This document shows positions 34,482 to 46,800 of a stretch of 64,000 nt of DNA, piece after piece. This DNA is from Globodera rostochiensis (Eukaryota; Nematoda; Chromadorea; Rhabditida; Heteroderidae): NCBI GenBank assembly GCA_018350325.1, contig JAEVLN010000008.1, positions 2,294,001 to 2,358,000 on the forward strand. The letters are read 5' to 3'. Each line of letters starts with the position of its first letter. Within the stretch, counting starts at the first letter, position 1. Both the position numbers and the translations under genes were made by a program. The notes below the pieces were generated by a model, which saw only the letters and a list, made by a program, of their open reading frames with translations, made no database searches and was not told the DNA's origin.

Positions 34482-36503
34482 CACTGATCAGATAGATTTA
34501 TGTTGGTATTCGAGGGTTAATGTCTAGCCGTTTTTTTGGAATTCACTTTTTGATACGGCGTAGCCCCCAAAATGAAAAGTATTTAATGATTTAAGACCCT
34601 CATTTTAGGACACTGATCAGATAGATTTTGGTATTCGAGGGTCAATTTCTAGCCGTTTTTTTGGAATTCACTTTTTGATACGGCGTAGCCCCCAAAATGA
34701 AAAGTATTTAATGATTTAAGACCCTCATTTTAGGACACTGATCAGATAGATTTTGGTATTCGAGGGTCAATTTCTAGCCGTTTTTTTGGAATTCACTTTT
34801 TGATACGGCGTAGCCCCAAAATGAAAAGAATTTAATGATTTAAGACATTCATCTTAAGACTCTGATCAGATAGATTTATGTTGGTATTCGAGGGTCAATT
34901 TCTAGCCGTTTTTTGGAATTCTGGTATTCGAGGGTCAGTTTCTAGCCGTTTTTTTGGAATTCACTTTTTGATACGGCGTAGCCCCCAAAATGAAAAGAAT
35001 TTAATGATTTAAGACCCTCATTTTAGGACACTGATCAGATAGATTTATGTTGGTATTCGAGGGTCAATTTCTAGCCGTTTTTTTGGAATTCACTTTTTGA
35101 TACGGCGTAGCCCCGCAAAAAGAAAAGAATTTAATGATTTAAGACCCTCATTTTAAGACACTGATCAGATAGATTTATGTTGGTATTCTAGGGTCAATTT
35201 CTAGCCGTTTTTTTGGAATTCACTTTTTGATACGGCGTAGCCCCCAAAATGAAAAGAATTTAATGATTTAAGACCCTCATTTTAAGACACTGATCAGATA
35301 GATTTATGTTGGTATTCGAGGGTCAATTTCTAGCCGTTTTTTGGAATTCACTTTTTGATACGGCGTAGCCCCCAAAATGAAAAGAATTTAATGATTTAAG
35401 ACCCTCATTTTAAGACACTGATCAGATAGATTTATGTTGGTATTCGATGGTCAGTTTCTAGCCGTTTTTTTGAATTCACTTTTTGATACGGCGTAGCCCC
35501 CAAAAAGAAAAGAATTTAATGATTTAAGACCCTCATTTTAAGACACTGATCAGATAGATTTATGTTGGTATTCGAGGGTCAATTTCTAGCCGTTTTTTTG
35601 GAATTCACTTTTTGATACGGCGTAGCCCCCAAAATGAAAAGAATTTAATGATTTAAGACCCTCATTTTAAGACACTGATCAGATAGATTTATGTTGGTAT
35701 TCGAGGGTCAATTTCTAGCCGTTTTTTTGGAATTCACTTTTTGATACGGCGTAGCCCCCAAAATGAAAAGAATTTAATGATTTAAGACCCTCATTTTAAG
35801 ACACTGATCAGATAGATTTATGTTGGTATTCGAGGGTCAATTTTTAGCCGTTTTTTTTGGAATTCACTTTTTGATACGGCGTAGCCCCCAAAATGAAAAG
35901 AATTTAATTATTTAAGACCCTCATTTTAAGACACTGATCAGATAGATTTATGTTGGTATTCGAGGGTCAATTTCTAGCCGTTTTTTTGGAATTCACTTTT
36001 TGATACGGCGTAGCCCCCAAAATGAAAAGAATTTAATTATTTAAGACCCTCATTTTAGGACACTGATCAGATAGATTTATGTTGGTATTCGAGGGTCAAT
36101 TTCTAGCCGTTTTTTTGGAATTCACTTTTTGATACGGCGTAGCCCCCAAAATGAAAAGAATTTAATTATTTAAGACCCTCATTTTAAGACACTGATCAGA
36201 TAGATTTATGTTGGTATTCGAGGGTCAATTTCTAGCCGTTTTTTTGGAATTCACTTTTTGATACGGCGTAGCCCCCAAAATGAAAAGAATTTAATGATTT
36301 AAGACCCTCATTTTAAGACACTGATCAGATAGATTTATGTTAGTATTCGAGGGTCAATTTCTAGCCGTTTTTTTGGAATTCACTTTTTGATACGGCGTAG
36401 CCCCCAAAATGAAAAGAATTTAATGATTTAAGACCCTCATTTTAAGACACTGATCAGATAGATTTATGTTGGTATTCGAGGGTCAATTTCTAGCCGTTTT
36501 TTT
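34482..36503. repeat. 129-bp satellite, last block (~16 units)
   Basis: Begins at the broken cubilin exon of fragment F and ends abruptly at CTAGCCGTTTTTTT, where IFT81 copy C starts (AGACAAGTTAGC). Contains an irregular junction near 34910-34925, where TTTTTTGGAATTC is followed by CTGGTATTCGAGG, an out-of-register unit. Confidence 0.95.
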
Positions 36504-38110
36504 AGACAAGTTAGCTTTTAAACTCCTTTTTCAGACAGGAGTTGGATAATATAGAGACTCTGGTGATTAGCAGAAGAAGGGAATTGGGCGAAAGGTTGGG
36601 CAAGGACGAGGTGGTCACTTCGGTGCAGTACCGCACGTTGCTGAACAAGTTGCGCAACAAGACCAACACGTACAAGCGGAAAAAGACAGAGATGGAGCAG
36701 CTGAAGGCGGAACAACAAATTTTGGAGAGGACTCTTGAATTGTTAGAAGAACGCTTTGAACAGATCAAGGAGGCAAATGTGAGATTAAAAAACCGATAGA
36801 AAAGCTTTTTTTTACGCAAAATATGTAACCCTAAGAATGAAAGTTTACTAAAAAGTTTGGGAATTCAAACATGTGTGCGAATTTCTTAACAAAAGAAGCC
36901 ACAATTTTAAAAATGTTCTTCTCGGTGGCGTCTTGGGTTGGATGTTTTAGAAACCCTGGACTTTCCGGCGAAATATCGTTCGTTTATTGCATCGAATCAC
37001 TGCCAAACACTTTATGATAAACTTCAAGGTGACAATTCCACCCAACCACCGGAAATTTGCGTTTTCCGTTTTTTCAAAAATGGATTTCGGCTTATCACTG
37101 ATCGGAAGGATTTGTCAAGCCGATTTATTATTTACAGCAAAATGAGGGGCGCGGAGTGATTGAGATTGATCGACTGAACGGAGCGGCCATAAACAGCGTT
37201 AATCAACGGCCCAAAACAGCAAAACCGGACACCACGGACGTGGAGGGACTGAAACGGATGGTGAAGCAAATCGGCGAGCAGATTAACGCGCGAAGGGACG
37301 AAGTGACACGGCTAAATGCGGAAATTGAGTCGTTCCATTTGGAAAACAAAGTAAAGGCCGAACGTTCGTTCGTTTATTGGCCGTGTTCGCTTTCATTTTG
37401 TTGAGCTTTAGGCAAAAAACGAACGATTTTATTCGCTGAAGGCGGAGCTGGACGCGCTGGAGGAGAACAGTCTGAAGGAGAGGAGAGAGTCGGAGGAGGT
37501 GGCGGGGGGTGGGGGAATGTTCAGAGAGAAATGCAAAAATACATTGAATTTTGAGGAATCAAATAAATTTATTTAGAAAATTGAGGCAATTGAACGGAAA
37601 TTGGTTGAAGCAAGAAAGGAATTGGAGCGAAGCAATTCGGAAATGCAACGGCACAAATGGCTGCTTGAGAACAGTTCGAGCGCGGAACAGGCCGAATACG
37701 CGCTGCAACAATTGGAGGTCCTCCGAATGTTTAAATGCCGCAAATTTCCGTTCCCTTCCGACAGCGCCAACGAAATGATTGTACGCAGCAAATTACGCAT
37801 TTGGAGAGGGAATTGGCAAATTTGGCAGGACGAACGGACTTGGCAGAACAGACGCTGATGTGGCAGAACCTTCTGCAAATGTTCGAGCTGAAGCTGCAGC
37901 TAAAGAGGAACGTCAAAAAGTAATCGGAATGATTGGGAAGCAAAGGGCAGAAAATGTTCAGAGACGAGCCGAAGCCATGGGGCGATCGCCGATCGGTCTT
38001 TTGATGAGGCGGCATTGCCTGAGGCGGCGATGGAAAAGTTTAGAGAAAAAGCAATCGAATCCATCACAAATAATCAAACTGTTCATTCAAACAAATTCCA
38101 AAACTAAAGT
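36504..38110 (+). pseudogene. IFT81 3' half, copy C (no 5' end)
   Basis: Homologous to 11340-12900. It starts inside an intron just before the exon encoding VTSVQYRTLLNKLRNKTNTY and runs to the IFT81 3' end with the same exon-intron junctions. Small differences include TTGGGCAAGG for GTGGGCAAGG, CTGCTTGAG for CTGGTTGAG, and a changed 3' flank at 38125. It has no calponin-homology region, no first exons, and no X-box; the upstream sequence is satellite. A duplication remnant that could only be transcribed from outside. Confidence 0.88.
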
Positions 38111-38187
38111 TTTGTCAATCAATCACCCACAAATGAATACAAATATTAAACTAATCCAAATCACCGTTCTGCCTTCTTTTTCCACGA

Positions 38188-39786
38188 TTATCGGCACATA
38201 ACTTCGTCTTCTGTCTGAATGGCGATCCATTCACAGTCGATTTGGGTGTAATAATCTGATTTAAAGGAATATTTTGTTGAGAGGTTTAATCCCCTCCCCC
38301 CCAAATCGATCGGGACGAAGAAAAAAAAACCAAAAACGGATGCTTCTAACCGTGCAGCGGCGCTTCCTTGCCGTGGCACGGCCCTCCCGTGAGTGTTCCG
38401 AGTTGGGCCCACTGTCCCTGGCCTAAGGACAGCAGCAAAGGGCCTCCGCTGTCCCCCTAAATGACAAAGTGCCAATGTCCGTTAACAAAAACTAATGACA
38501 AACACTTTCAACCACTGTGTGGGGTTCTTTGTCACTGATGACACAAATTTTGTCCGCCATTTTGGCCAGAACCCGTCGCTTTAATTCGCGTTCGTTCCAT
38601 GCCCCGTCCTTGAGAGTGGTTCCGTCTGAATTTAAGCATGGCATTTTGGGTGATTTGTGCCAATCTAACTTTTTTTGGCCATTTGGTCTTTAAACCACCG
38701 GAACTCCAAGGCCACACATTCGCTGACCGGCAACACTCTTTCCCTTCCGAATTGGAGCTGTTCGGGTATTTTCGGGTGGGTCAGCTTCCAAATGGGGGAC
38801 GACTCGCAATGCGCTGAAATGTGAAAGCATTCATTTGGGGGGGGGGGCTTTTCCAATTCCGCACGTTTTGTGTTGCCCCATCCGGCCACCACAACTTCGC
38901 CTTGTTTGGCCGTGGCAAGCCCTTCTCCGGCAGCCAAAGCGGACGATTCCTTCGAGAGGCCAATCGGTTGGAGGGTTTCCGTGAAGTTCAGCGGGACAGC
39001 CAACTGAAGATTAGAAACAACGGATTAAATAAACATAATTTGTATTGGGCGAGTAGAAACCGAGTAATTCAGGCCCAATAAGCCTTTGTACTCAATTTGC
39101 ATACCTTCAAAAGTGCCATATCGGCCATTGTCACAGAGCCAATAATATCGTCGTATCGGTCCGCGTATTCACTGCGCAATATTATCCGCTCAACCGCATG
39201 CGGAATGGCATTACTCAGGTTGGCAGACCCCGCGTAAACGGTGACCGATCTTTTTTGTTGAGGAAGGAAAGGAATGAGCCGTTGAAATACGGTCAGATCA
39301 CTATTGATCAAAAATTGACCCAAGATTTATTGGGGTAATCAGTGATCGGTATCCCCCCCCCCCTCTCCCCGCCGGCATACATTGGCGGATATGCCTTTCC
39401 CCCTCCGGCATTCACACAATGTCCCGCAATGAGCACAAAATATCTGCTGACAACGGTCGCCGTACAAATGGATGGGCCCAAAACAAATGCCATCCACGGG
39501 AGATAGGTGTCCAAAACGACATTTTCACCACGATAAACCTTTGAGATGAAAATGAAAAAGCCGCAAAAGGGCGGTGGGAACAAACAAATTGGGCACCCGG
39601 AGGGGGCACCTCGGGGGGCGGAAGTTGAGTGTGGGAGGCGCATTCGTGGGGGGAGAGGGGCAAAGAGTTGCCGACTTCTGGTGGGGAGGAGCAAATGGCA
39701 TTTTGGACGACGAGAAGAAAGAAGACGACGGCGGAGGACCTTTTGGCCCGTCGGGGAGAAGACAAAGTTGGAGAGTAAAGACGCAT
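38188..39786 (-). CDS. Secreted trypsin-like serine protease, copy C (apparently intact)
   Basis: Peptidase S1 with complete catalytic triad. The signal peptide is SSAVVFFLLVVQNAICSS after ATG at 39786, with a CCTTTCAG acceptor 3 bases upstream. Then come VYRGENVVLDTYLPWMAFV, a His motif FVLIAGHCVNAGGGKAYPP, an in-phase intron (GTATGC...CAATAG), DLTVFQRLIPFLPQQKRSVT, the Asp exon SVTMADMALLKV, VVVAGWGNT, the Ser motif GDSGGPLLLSLGQGQWAQLG, and the end YYTQIDCEWIAIQTEDEVMC before TAA at 38188. It differs from copies A and B at the His codon context, where GGA replaces TGA. The mature N-terminus VYRG departs from the usual IVGG, so activation may be atypical; the specificity pocket was not resolved. 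Transcribed in the same direction as cubilin, about 1 kb downstream of its stop. Confidence 0.85.
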
Positions 39787-40119
39787 TAGCTGAAAGGACG
39801 GAAGGTGAGGAACAAAATGAACGCTGAATGGACAGTTCCGACCAAATTTATACCAAAAATTGGCTTTGAATGGAGCGATCGCCGATCATAAAAGGGACCA
39901 ACTCTTTTCACACTTTAACATTTATGGCCATTCACTTTTTCTATCATTGTGTTCACCAGTTTATCGCTGTTTGTCGTCACCGTCGTCCGTCCGATTCCCC
40001 AAAAAGACGGACATTTGCTCGGATGTTTGTACTCCGCCTCCTCCTCGTTGTTTTTTGCCTCAAATACGTCCGAAACTGCTTGGTAAGCTTTCAACTCTGT
40101 TCCGCAGCAATCGCCCCCC

Positions 40120-40596
40120 GGTACACCTCGATTCGGCGCGCACGATTCGGCGCGCACGTTTCGGCGCGCACGATTCGGCGCGGCACGATTCGGCGCCGAC
40201 AAGTTTTTCGTTATAACTTAGTTCAAAGTCAACTAAACCAAACATACTTCGTATCATTCGAAAGCATGTAATAAGTAGAAGCTTAAAAAGGCAAAAGCTA
40301 AGCGATTCGACTTAAATAAAAAAAGTTATGGCACCATAACTAAAAGTTGGCACGAAAAATGGAAATTTTCATAGCTTTTAAGCTATAACTTTTTTTTGAA
40401 AAGACAAATCGGTTTGCTTTAGCTTGATCAAAGGTTCAGCATACTAAGAGCTTTCGAATGATACGAAGTATGTTTGGTTTAGTTGACTTTGAACTAAGTT
40501 ATAACGAAAAACTTTTCGGCGCCGAATCGTGCCGCGCCGAATCGTGCGCGCCGAAACGTGCGCGCCGAATCGTGCGCGCCGAATCGTGGTGCTCCC
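40120..40596. mobile_element. Foldback MITE with ~145-bp terminal inverted repeats (MULE-like, 9-bp target duplication)
   Basis: Left arm 40120-40265 and right arm 40450-40596 are near-perfect inverted copies. Each arm carries five short direct repeats of the type CGATTCGGCGCGCA at its tip and GTTATAACTTAGTTCAAAGT inside. The centre (40266-40449) is non-coding and itself palindromic around AAGTTATGGCACCATAACT. The flanks are TCGCCCCCC at 40111-40119 and again at 40597-40605, consistent with a 9-bp target-site duplication. Copies A and B lack it, so the empty site is visible. Long inverted repeats plus a 9-bp duplication suggest the Mutator superfamily (inference). Confidence 0.85.
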
Positions 40597-40817
40597 TCGC
40601 CCCCCCCCCCGGGGGGGACATTGAAAACGTGGGGTAGCGGCCAAAGTCCTTATTTAATTATCAGACGATTGTGCTACAGAGATTTACATGGATTTATTTA
40701 CATAATAATTAGAGTTAAATGGGGGGGGGGAGAATATTTTGAGAGAATCACTGGGGGGGGGGATCGGGTGGGAAGGTAATAAATAGGAATAAATAAATTT
40801 AAATGGATTTGACAGGG

Positions 40818-43800
40818 TCAGAGTTGGACAGACTGCACATCCTCGCAGTTCCACGTCATCCTGAACCCGTCCCCGTCATTGTCGGGCTTAGAATCGCTGC
40901 GAAACTCAACGAGAAGCAGACTTCCGACGGGAATCGTCAGTTTTAGCGGAACATCGACCTTTTGAGACGTATCAAAATCACAGAACAACAAACGTTAAAA
41001 CTCACAGCACACGGCCATGGGTCCCACTCCAGGCTGTTCAAATCGGGCATTGAATAGTCTCGGGAAATCGAATCAATCGGTGAAAAGGCGGAGCGGGCGG
41101 GAAACCCTTTAGGGGTTTTGGGGTTCAAACAATTTGGCCAAAAACAGCGCGCGGAAATGCAAAAGAACTCACTGCCATCACTCTCGCGGCAATCGCCTCC
41201 AAAATCGGCGCGGAGCACCTCAGCAACACAGCGAAGTCCGGTTGGAGGAATAATTGTTGCCCTTAAACCAACGCATTTTATACTCATTAAATATAATGCC
41301 AAAAACGGGGCTGGACCTCATTAGTGAGGAGGCTGGGTATGTGCCGGGATAGCCGATGCTGGTCAGCGCTCCGGAACGTTCTCGGGTCGGCGCTAATTCG
41401 AAAACTTGGCTCAAAGAAGTGAACACTTAAAGGGAAGGGTTTGACAGAGGGCGAGTCGATGCCGTTCTACTCGAGTAAGTGGACACCGAGTAGTAACTGA
41501 GCTCATAGCCGCTCCCGGCCACCGACGCATCCGTCTCCAGCACGAAGAACAGTTCGTTCTGCTCGGACATCACGGAGGGGGGCAGCCAAGCCCCGCAGTA
41601 GGACAACCCGGCACGGGGCTCCGATATGTTGGCGTATATCTGATCAATTATATGAATCAATCAGTACAAACTCCGGTCTCCGCTCCAACTTTTCTCACCG
41701 TCAGTGAGTCGTACACGCAATTCTGTCGTCCGCTGTTCCCGATAAGAAGCGGGGGCCGAACGATCGTCCGTCTCTTCCGATCAAGCCAACTCCGATCGAA
41801 CCTCCAACGGGGCCTGCCCCCCAGCAAACCGGCCATATAACGACCCCTCTCCAATTCAAATGTTTTAAACACCGCAAAAATGCGATGGTTGGGGGCAGCT
41901 AACAAACGAGTGGCACACGAATCGTTGTGGGCATACGGACTGTGGGGAAAGTGCGGCGAGGTCAGACGGCCCGAGGCGATGCTCACTCCGTCGGGAGCTA
42001 AACAATCGATTAGAGACCGGAAACTTGGACCCAAAACCAAAACCAAAAGATTTTTTTGGGATTTTTTGGGTTTTGGTTTTTTTTGGGTTGTGCGCCAATT
42101 TGACCCAAAACCAAAACCAAAAGATTTTTTTGGGATTTTTTGGGTTTTGGTTTTTTTTGGGTTGTGCGCCAATTTGACCCAAAACCAAAACCAAAACATT
42201 TTTTTGGGATTTTTTGGTTTTGGTATTTTTTGGGTTGACAAAACCCAAAATTTTGTACAAAACCCAAAAAATTTTAGAAAACATAATAAAATGCCCAAAT
42301 TTCCGATTTTTTTTTAAATTTTTAGTAAAAGTTTTATTCAACGCATTTTTCTGACCAGTCATCATAAATCCATGAATAATATTAAATCAGGGAAACCACC
42401 TATCAAACAAAAATCAGGAATACCGGCTGAAAAATCAGAAAAAAATCAGGAATATTTTTTAGGTGTGTAAATATAATGAATTTAATGCCAAAACTTTTTT
42501 ATTGTTAAGAAAATTGTGTAAAATTTCGATAATTAGCCGATTTTTGAATTTTCAGAAATCCAATTTCTTTTGCCTTACTAGGGGGGTGGCGGTCGGGGTG
42601 CCGATAGGCGCCGCCGAGAAAATTTTGAATTGTTGACTCAATTTGTTAAGGGAATTGGAACCAAAATTTTAAAATTACGGTAGTTTTTTTAGGAATGGGA
42701 GAGGTCCGCCCGCACCGCCAGAAAAATTTCACCCAAAACTTTTGTACAAAAAAGGGCATGGACCCAAAACCAAAACCAAAAGATTTTTTTGGGATTTTTT
42801 GGGTTTTTTTTGGGTTTTACTCCGAGTTGACCCAAAACCAAAACCCAAAAAACTTTTGGTCCAATTTTTTGTACAAAAACCCAAAAAAAAATTTTGGTTT
42901 TGGTTTTGGGTCCGGTCTCTACAATCGATGGACGGGAAAAAAGGAAATAAAAACCATTTCCGTCAATTTCGATGGTTCGGTTGCAGGCGGAGAGTGCGCG
43001 GAAACGGAGACGAAAGTTGGCGGAAAACTGACTTTGCAGAATGACGGAAGTGCTGATTTGGAGGACGGAAGTGGCCGAGATGTGCCAGCCGGGCGCCTTC
43101 AGAACGAATGACATAAATTCGTTAAGTACTGCTCCAACCCCCCGCGGCGTTGAAGGTTAAGTGGCACCATCCGGTCCAACCGGAGAATTCGGGAACACTA
43201 AGGAGCCGGAAGCGTGTCCCTTCCATTCCGTGCCCCCCCCCACTCACATAGCGACCACAACTCCTCACGGTGTTCTCCCTCATTTGGGACGCTTCCCGGG
43301 CACAGGACGGATGCTCGCACTCGGCCAACGCGCCAACGTCACGCAACTCCATAAACTCGTCCACGCAGTTTCCGCTGGTGGAAGGAAAGGAGAACTGCTC
43401 GAAGAACACTTCCACAGGCTGATGCTCGTCGGAGTAGACCAACCAACGACACCTTTGGGCAAATTCAGTGAACGCAAACGAAAAAACATATTAAAACGTT
43501 TATCCGTCCACAGCTGGCTGCTCCCAGAACCAACCGTTTGTGCCGTTGATTTGTGCGCGTCAGCGTCTTCTCACTGCTGTACTCCACCGTCTGCCAGTCC
43601 TCCGAAGCCAATTTAATGCCACCACACGGAGCATCGACGGCACGGAATTCAGCCTGTTCCAATTGATTAAAATGATTCAGTGAAAACGAAAGGAACTTCA
43701 AAGCCTCCGGCAATTTCTGTGCTTGAATCCGAAATGAAGAACACATCGATTTGACCGTAGGAGGAGACCAACGAGGGCTTCAGCTGGTCGCCTGCGGGGT

Positions 43801-46800
43801 TGGACGGCATGGCACAGCTCGGCCTCATTAGAAAAGGCGAAGTAGCCTTAGGGAGTTGTTAGTAAGACGATTTAACCGAAAAATGGCGCGAGTAGGCAAT
43901 GTTTTCGAAAATCGACCTTTGGCCCGTCGTAAATGGCCGCGTAGTCGTAGCAGAAAGGGGCCAACTCGGGAAGCAATGCGTCAGCAACTGCCAGCCGTGT
44001 GCTGACGTTGTCCCTCTGTTCCAATTCCAACTCGAGCAGTCGCAGCTCCACGACCTTACCGACGGGAGCCTATCGCCGGAGGGCCATTCCGTTAAAACAA
44101 AAGTCTTTACAATTCCATGCCGACCTGGATGTTCCACTCGCATCTCAAATTGGGAAAGTACCGTCCGGTACTCTGGTCAATGGGCGCTTGCAACTTTTGC
44201 CAATCTCCGCTTGCATCTTGCCGGCCCCCGCAGCCCTTCGCAGGTCCCAAAGTTGCCGTTACAACCTTGGGAATAATTGTGCGGACTTGACCGTTTTTTA
44301 TACAAAACTTACCATTCGAAAACCGTCTGAGTTGGCACTTTGATCAGTTCGAAAAAGGACAAGCATCCGATGCCCACTGGTCCTTATCTCCCCCTCAGGC
44401 GCTTTGTCCCCGCAGAGAATGAGCTGAATGGTCTGTGGTCCAATCAACTTCCCGCCCTCCCAAGTTCACCTGTCTCGTCTCATTGCTTATTCCCGCCCCA
44501 TCAAAAGTCTCAACAGCATCAAAAGCACATCCCGCACTGAGCTCAATGCGTAAATCGACGAATTTATAAGAAATAATCCGGTCGGAGGGGGCCGTCACGT
44601 TCCAGAGACAGTCCAAACTGTGGTGGTAGGGAAGCGGGAATCCCGGGGACGTAATGGTCGTCGAGGCTTGATCATTAGGGCACTTTGTGATATGTTTTCT
44701 GAAGGCCAACAGACCTTGTCGGGCCGAGTCTCCCAAATTTATGGTGCCCCCGCAATCGGAAACGGCGTAAGACAATTTGAAGCCCCGGTGGCTTTTGTGT
44801 GTCTTTTCGTGTGCATACGACTGATTGATGACGAAACGGACGCCGATCGGACCCTTTGAGGGAATTTAAGGGACAAATTTCAAGTCGAATCAGTGCCTTT
44901 ATGGAAATTGTCGCGGCACTGCTGCCCACGAATGTGGCGCCGCACAGCATTTGGACGGTGACGTTTCGCAGCACGTCCCGAATCTCCAAATAGTCCGAGA
45001 AGCACGCGCGGCTTCGACCTGATGGATTAAAGACAATTCGGGCAATGTCAAGATTGAAAATCGCTTTGCGTTGCCCACTCACCGGTGCCTCCGATGCGTT
45101 CCCCGTCCAAGTCGAAGTCGATCACTTTCAGTGTGATGACTTGCGTGGTGCCCAGCGGACTGTTCGGGTCGATCAGATAATCGCACATTTCGTTCTGATT
45201 CGGGTAGAAGTTGGGGTAATGGGGCGAGGTGATCACTCCGTGTCCGTTGCGAAGGACGGACCGACCGCAGGCTAAAAAGGAAACGAACATTGCGCGGAAA
45301 TGATTAAATGTTCGCTAATTGTAAGTGCCAAAGACTTACTCGCTTTCCAACGGAGTTTGAATCCACGGGCGGATTTCTTCGCGTCCGTCGTGAAGTTCAG
45401 TCGGATCCGGTTGCTTTCCGTCGCGATTGGCGTTGGAAGAGTGTTTCCGCACAGCCTTTTGCCCGGGGACTCGTGGTCAAAATAGAACCAGTAGTTGAGC
45501 AGTGGGGCAATGGCACGAGACTGGAACTCCTCCGAGACCTTTGGGAGATGAAAGGTTACCCCTACGGGACTGAAACTCCTCCGAGACCTTTGGGAGATGA
45601 AAGGTTACCCCTACGGGGCTGAAACTCCTCCGAGACCTTTGGGAGATGAAAGTTTTCCCCTACGGGACTTGAACTCCTCCGAGACCTTTGGAAGTTGAAA
45701 GGTTCGGAGACCAGAATATGTAATCGTTTAAATTCTTTTGTTTCTAAACCTTGACCATTCTCAAAATCACTGGACAATAAATACCCTAAGAAAGTCCCGA
45801 GAACAGTCCAAAGATTGGACGATGTCAAAGTATTCGAAAGTGATCAGCAGGTGAAAGCCCAGGGGCACTTGGACGTCCCAAACACAAAGCGAATTTGGCG
45901 GATAGTCGGCGGGGAAGCCGGGCGATTGGATGGTGCCGTTGAGAGAGTTGGCATTGAAGCCGCAGTCGGACTGGCCGGTCGAGACGAAGGCGTATTGGAG
46001 GGAGAAGCCCTTACGAGTGACGGAGGAGTCGGTGGAAAAGTACAGCGTCAACGAATGGCCAACGGTTCGGATGTGCCGAAAGCGGTCCGCAAGTTTGTCT
46101 TCCTCTTGGACACAATAACGATGGATCACCGCCGAAAGGTCCTCACCTACGAGAGGAGGGGAACCGGTTCAGGGAATTGAAACAGAACGAACCGGAGGAA
46201 ACCTCCAGCACGTCGTGGTTGCACTCCAGACTGCTTTCCAAGTCCATGAAGGTGATCTCGATCTGCACAATGTTTTCAGCAACCGATCGGTCTCCCCACT
46301 AAACCCCCCCCCCCCCCCGCTGACCGACACAACGCGTCCTTCGGGTGCACGCAATGACCACAAACACTCCATGTTGTTGGAGTAATTGGTCACTCCAAAG
46401 TTGGGACTGCTTAACTCTCCCGACATTCCTCGGTCCGAGTCGATCACTCCTCCACATTCTGTTTTTGGGTGGGAGAATCTAAATTACAGAGACCAGCAGA
46501 CGAACAAACCATGGAGAGTGAGCGTCAAATTGAAGCTGAGTGAGTTAAGGAAGGGCTGATTGTACACGTACAGCTCCAACTGCTCGTTCAGCAAGGTCAG
46601 CGAAGTGCGATTGGAACCTCGAAGATTATTCTGGCAAATCACTGTGTGCAACGGATTAGGCTCAGAGTGTTCGTCTGGGGGAAGTAAAAAACATTTATAA
46701 ATTGTAAATTTAACTTTTTGTTTTTCAGTACCGGTGATCACCACGCGACTGTCAATCGCTTCGCATGTTTTCGAAGTGCTCAGGCCGCCAAACTCATTTT

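Noticed and set aside
22066..36503. Possible CRISPR or phage-like repeat locus
   Set aside because: 129-bp head-to-tail units without spacers; a eukaryotic satellite.
22066..36503. CENP-B-box-like motif suggesting a centromeric satellite
   Set aside because: TTCGAGGGTCAATTTCTAG does not fit the CENP-B box pattern, and many nematodes are holocentric.
40060..40644. Arg/Ala-rich frames (RRARFGAH repeats)
   Set aside because: Translations of the direct repeats in the foldback MITE arms.
41657..42298. 213-codon open frame with repeated KPKNPK-type sequence
   Set aside because: It is a real CUB exon read through its intron into the CCCAAAACC repeats of the hAT-like element; not a separate protein.
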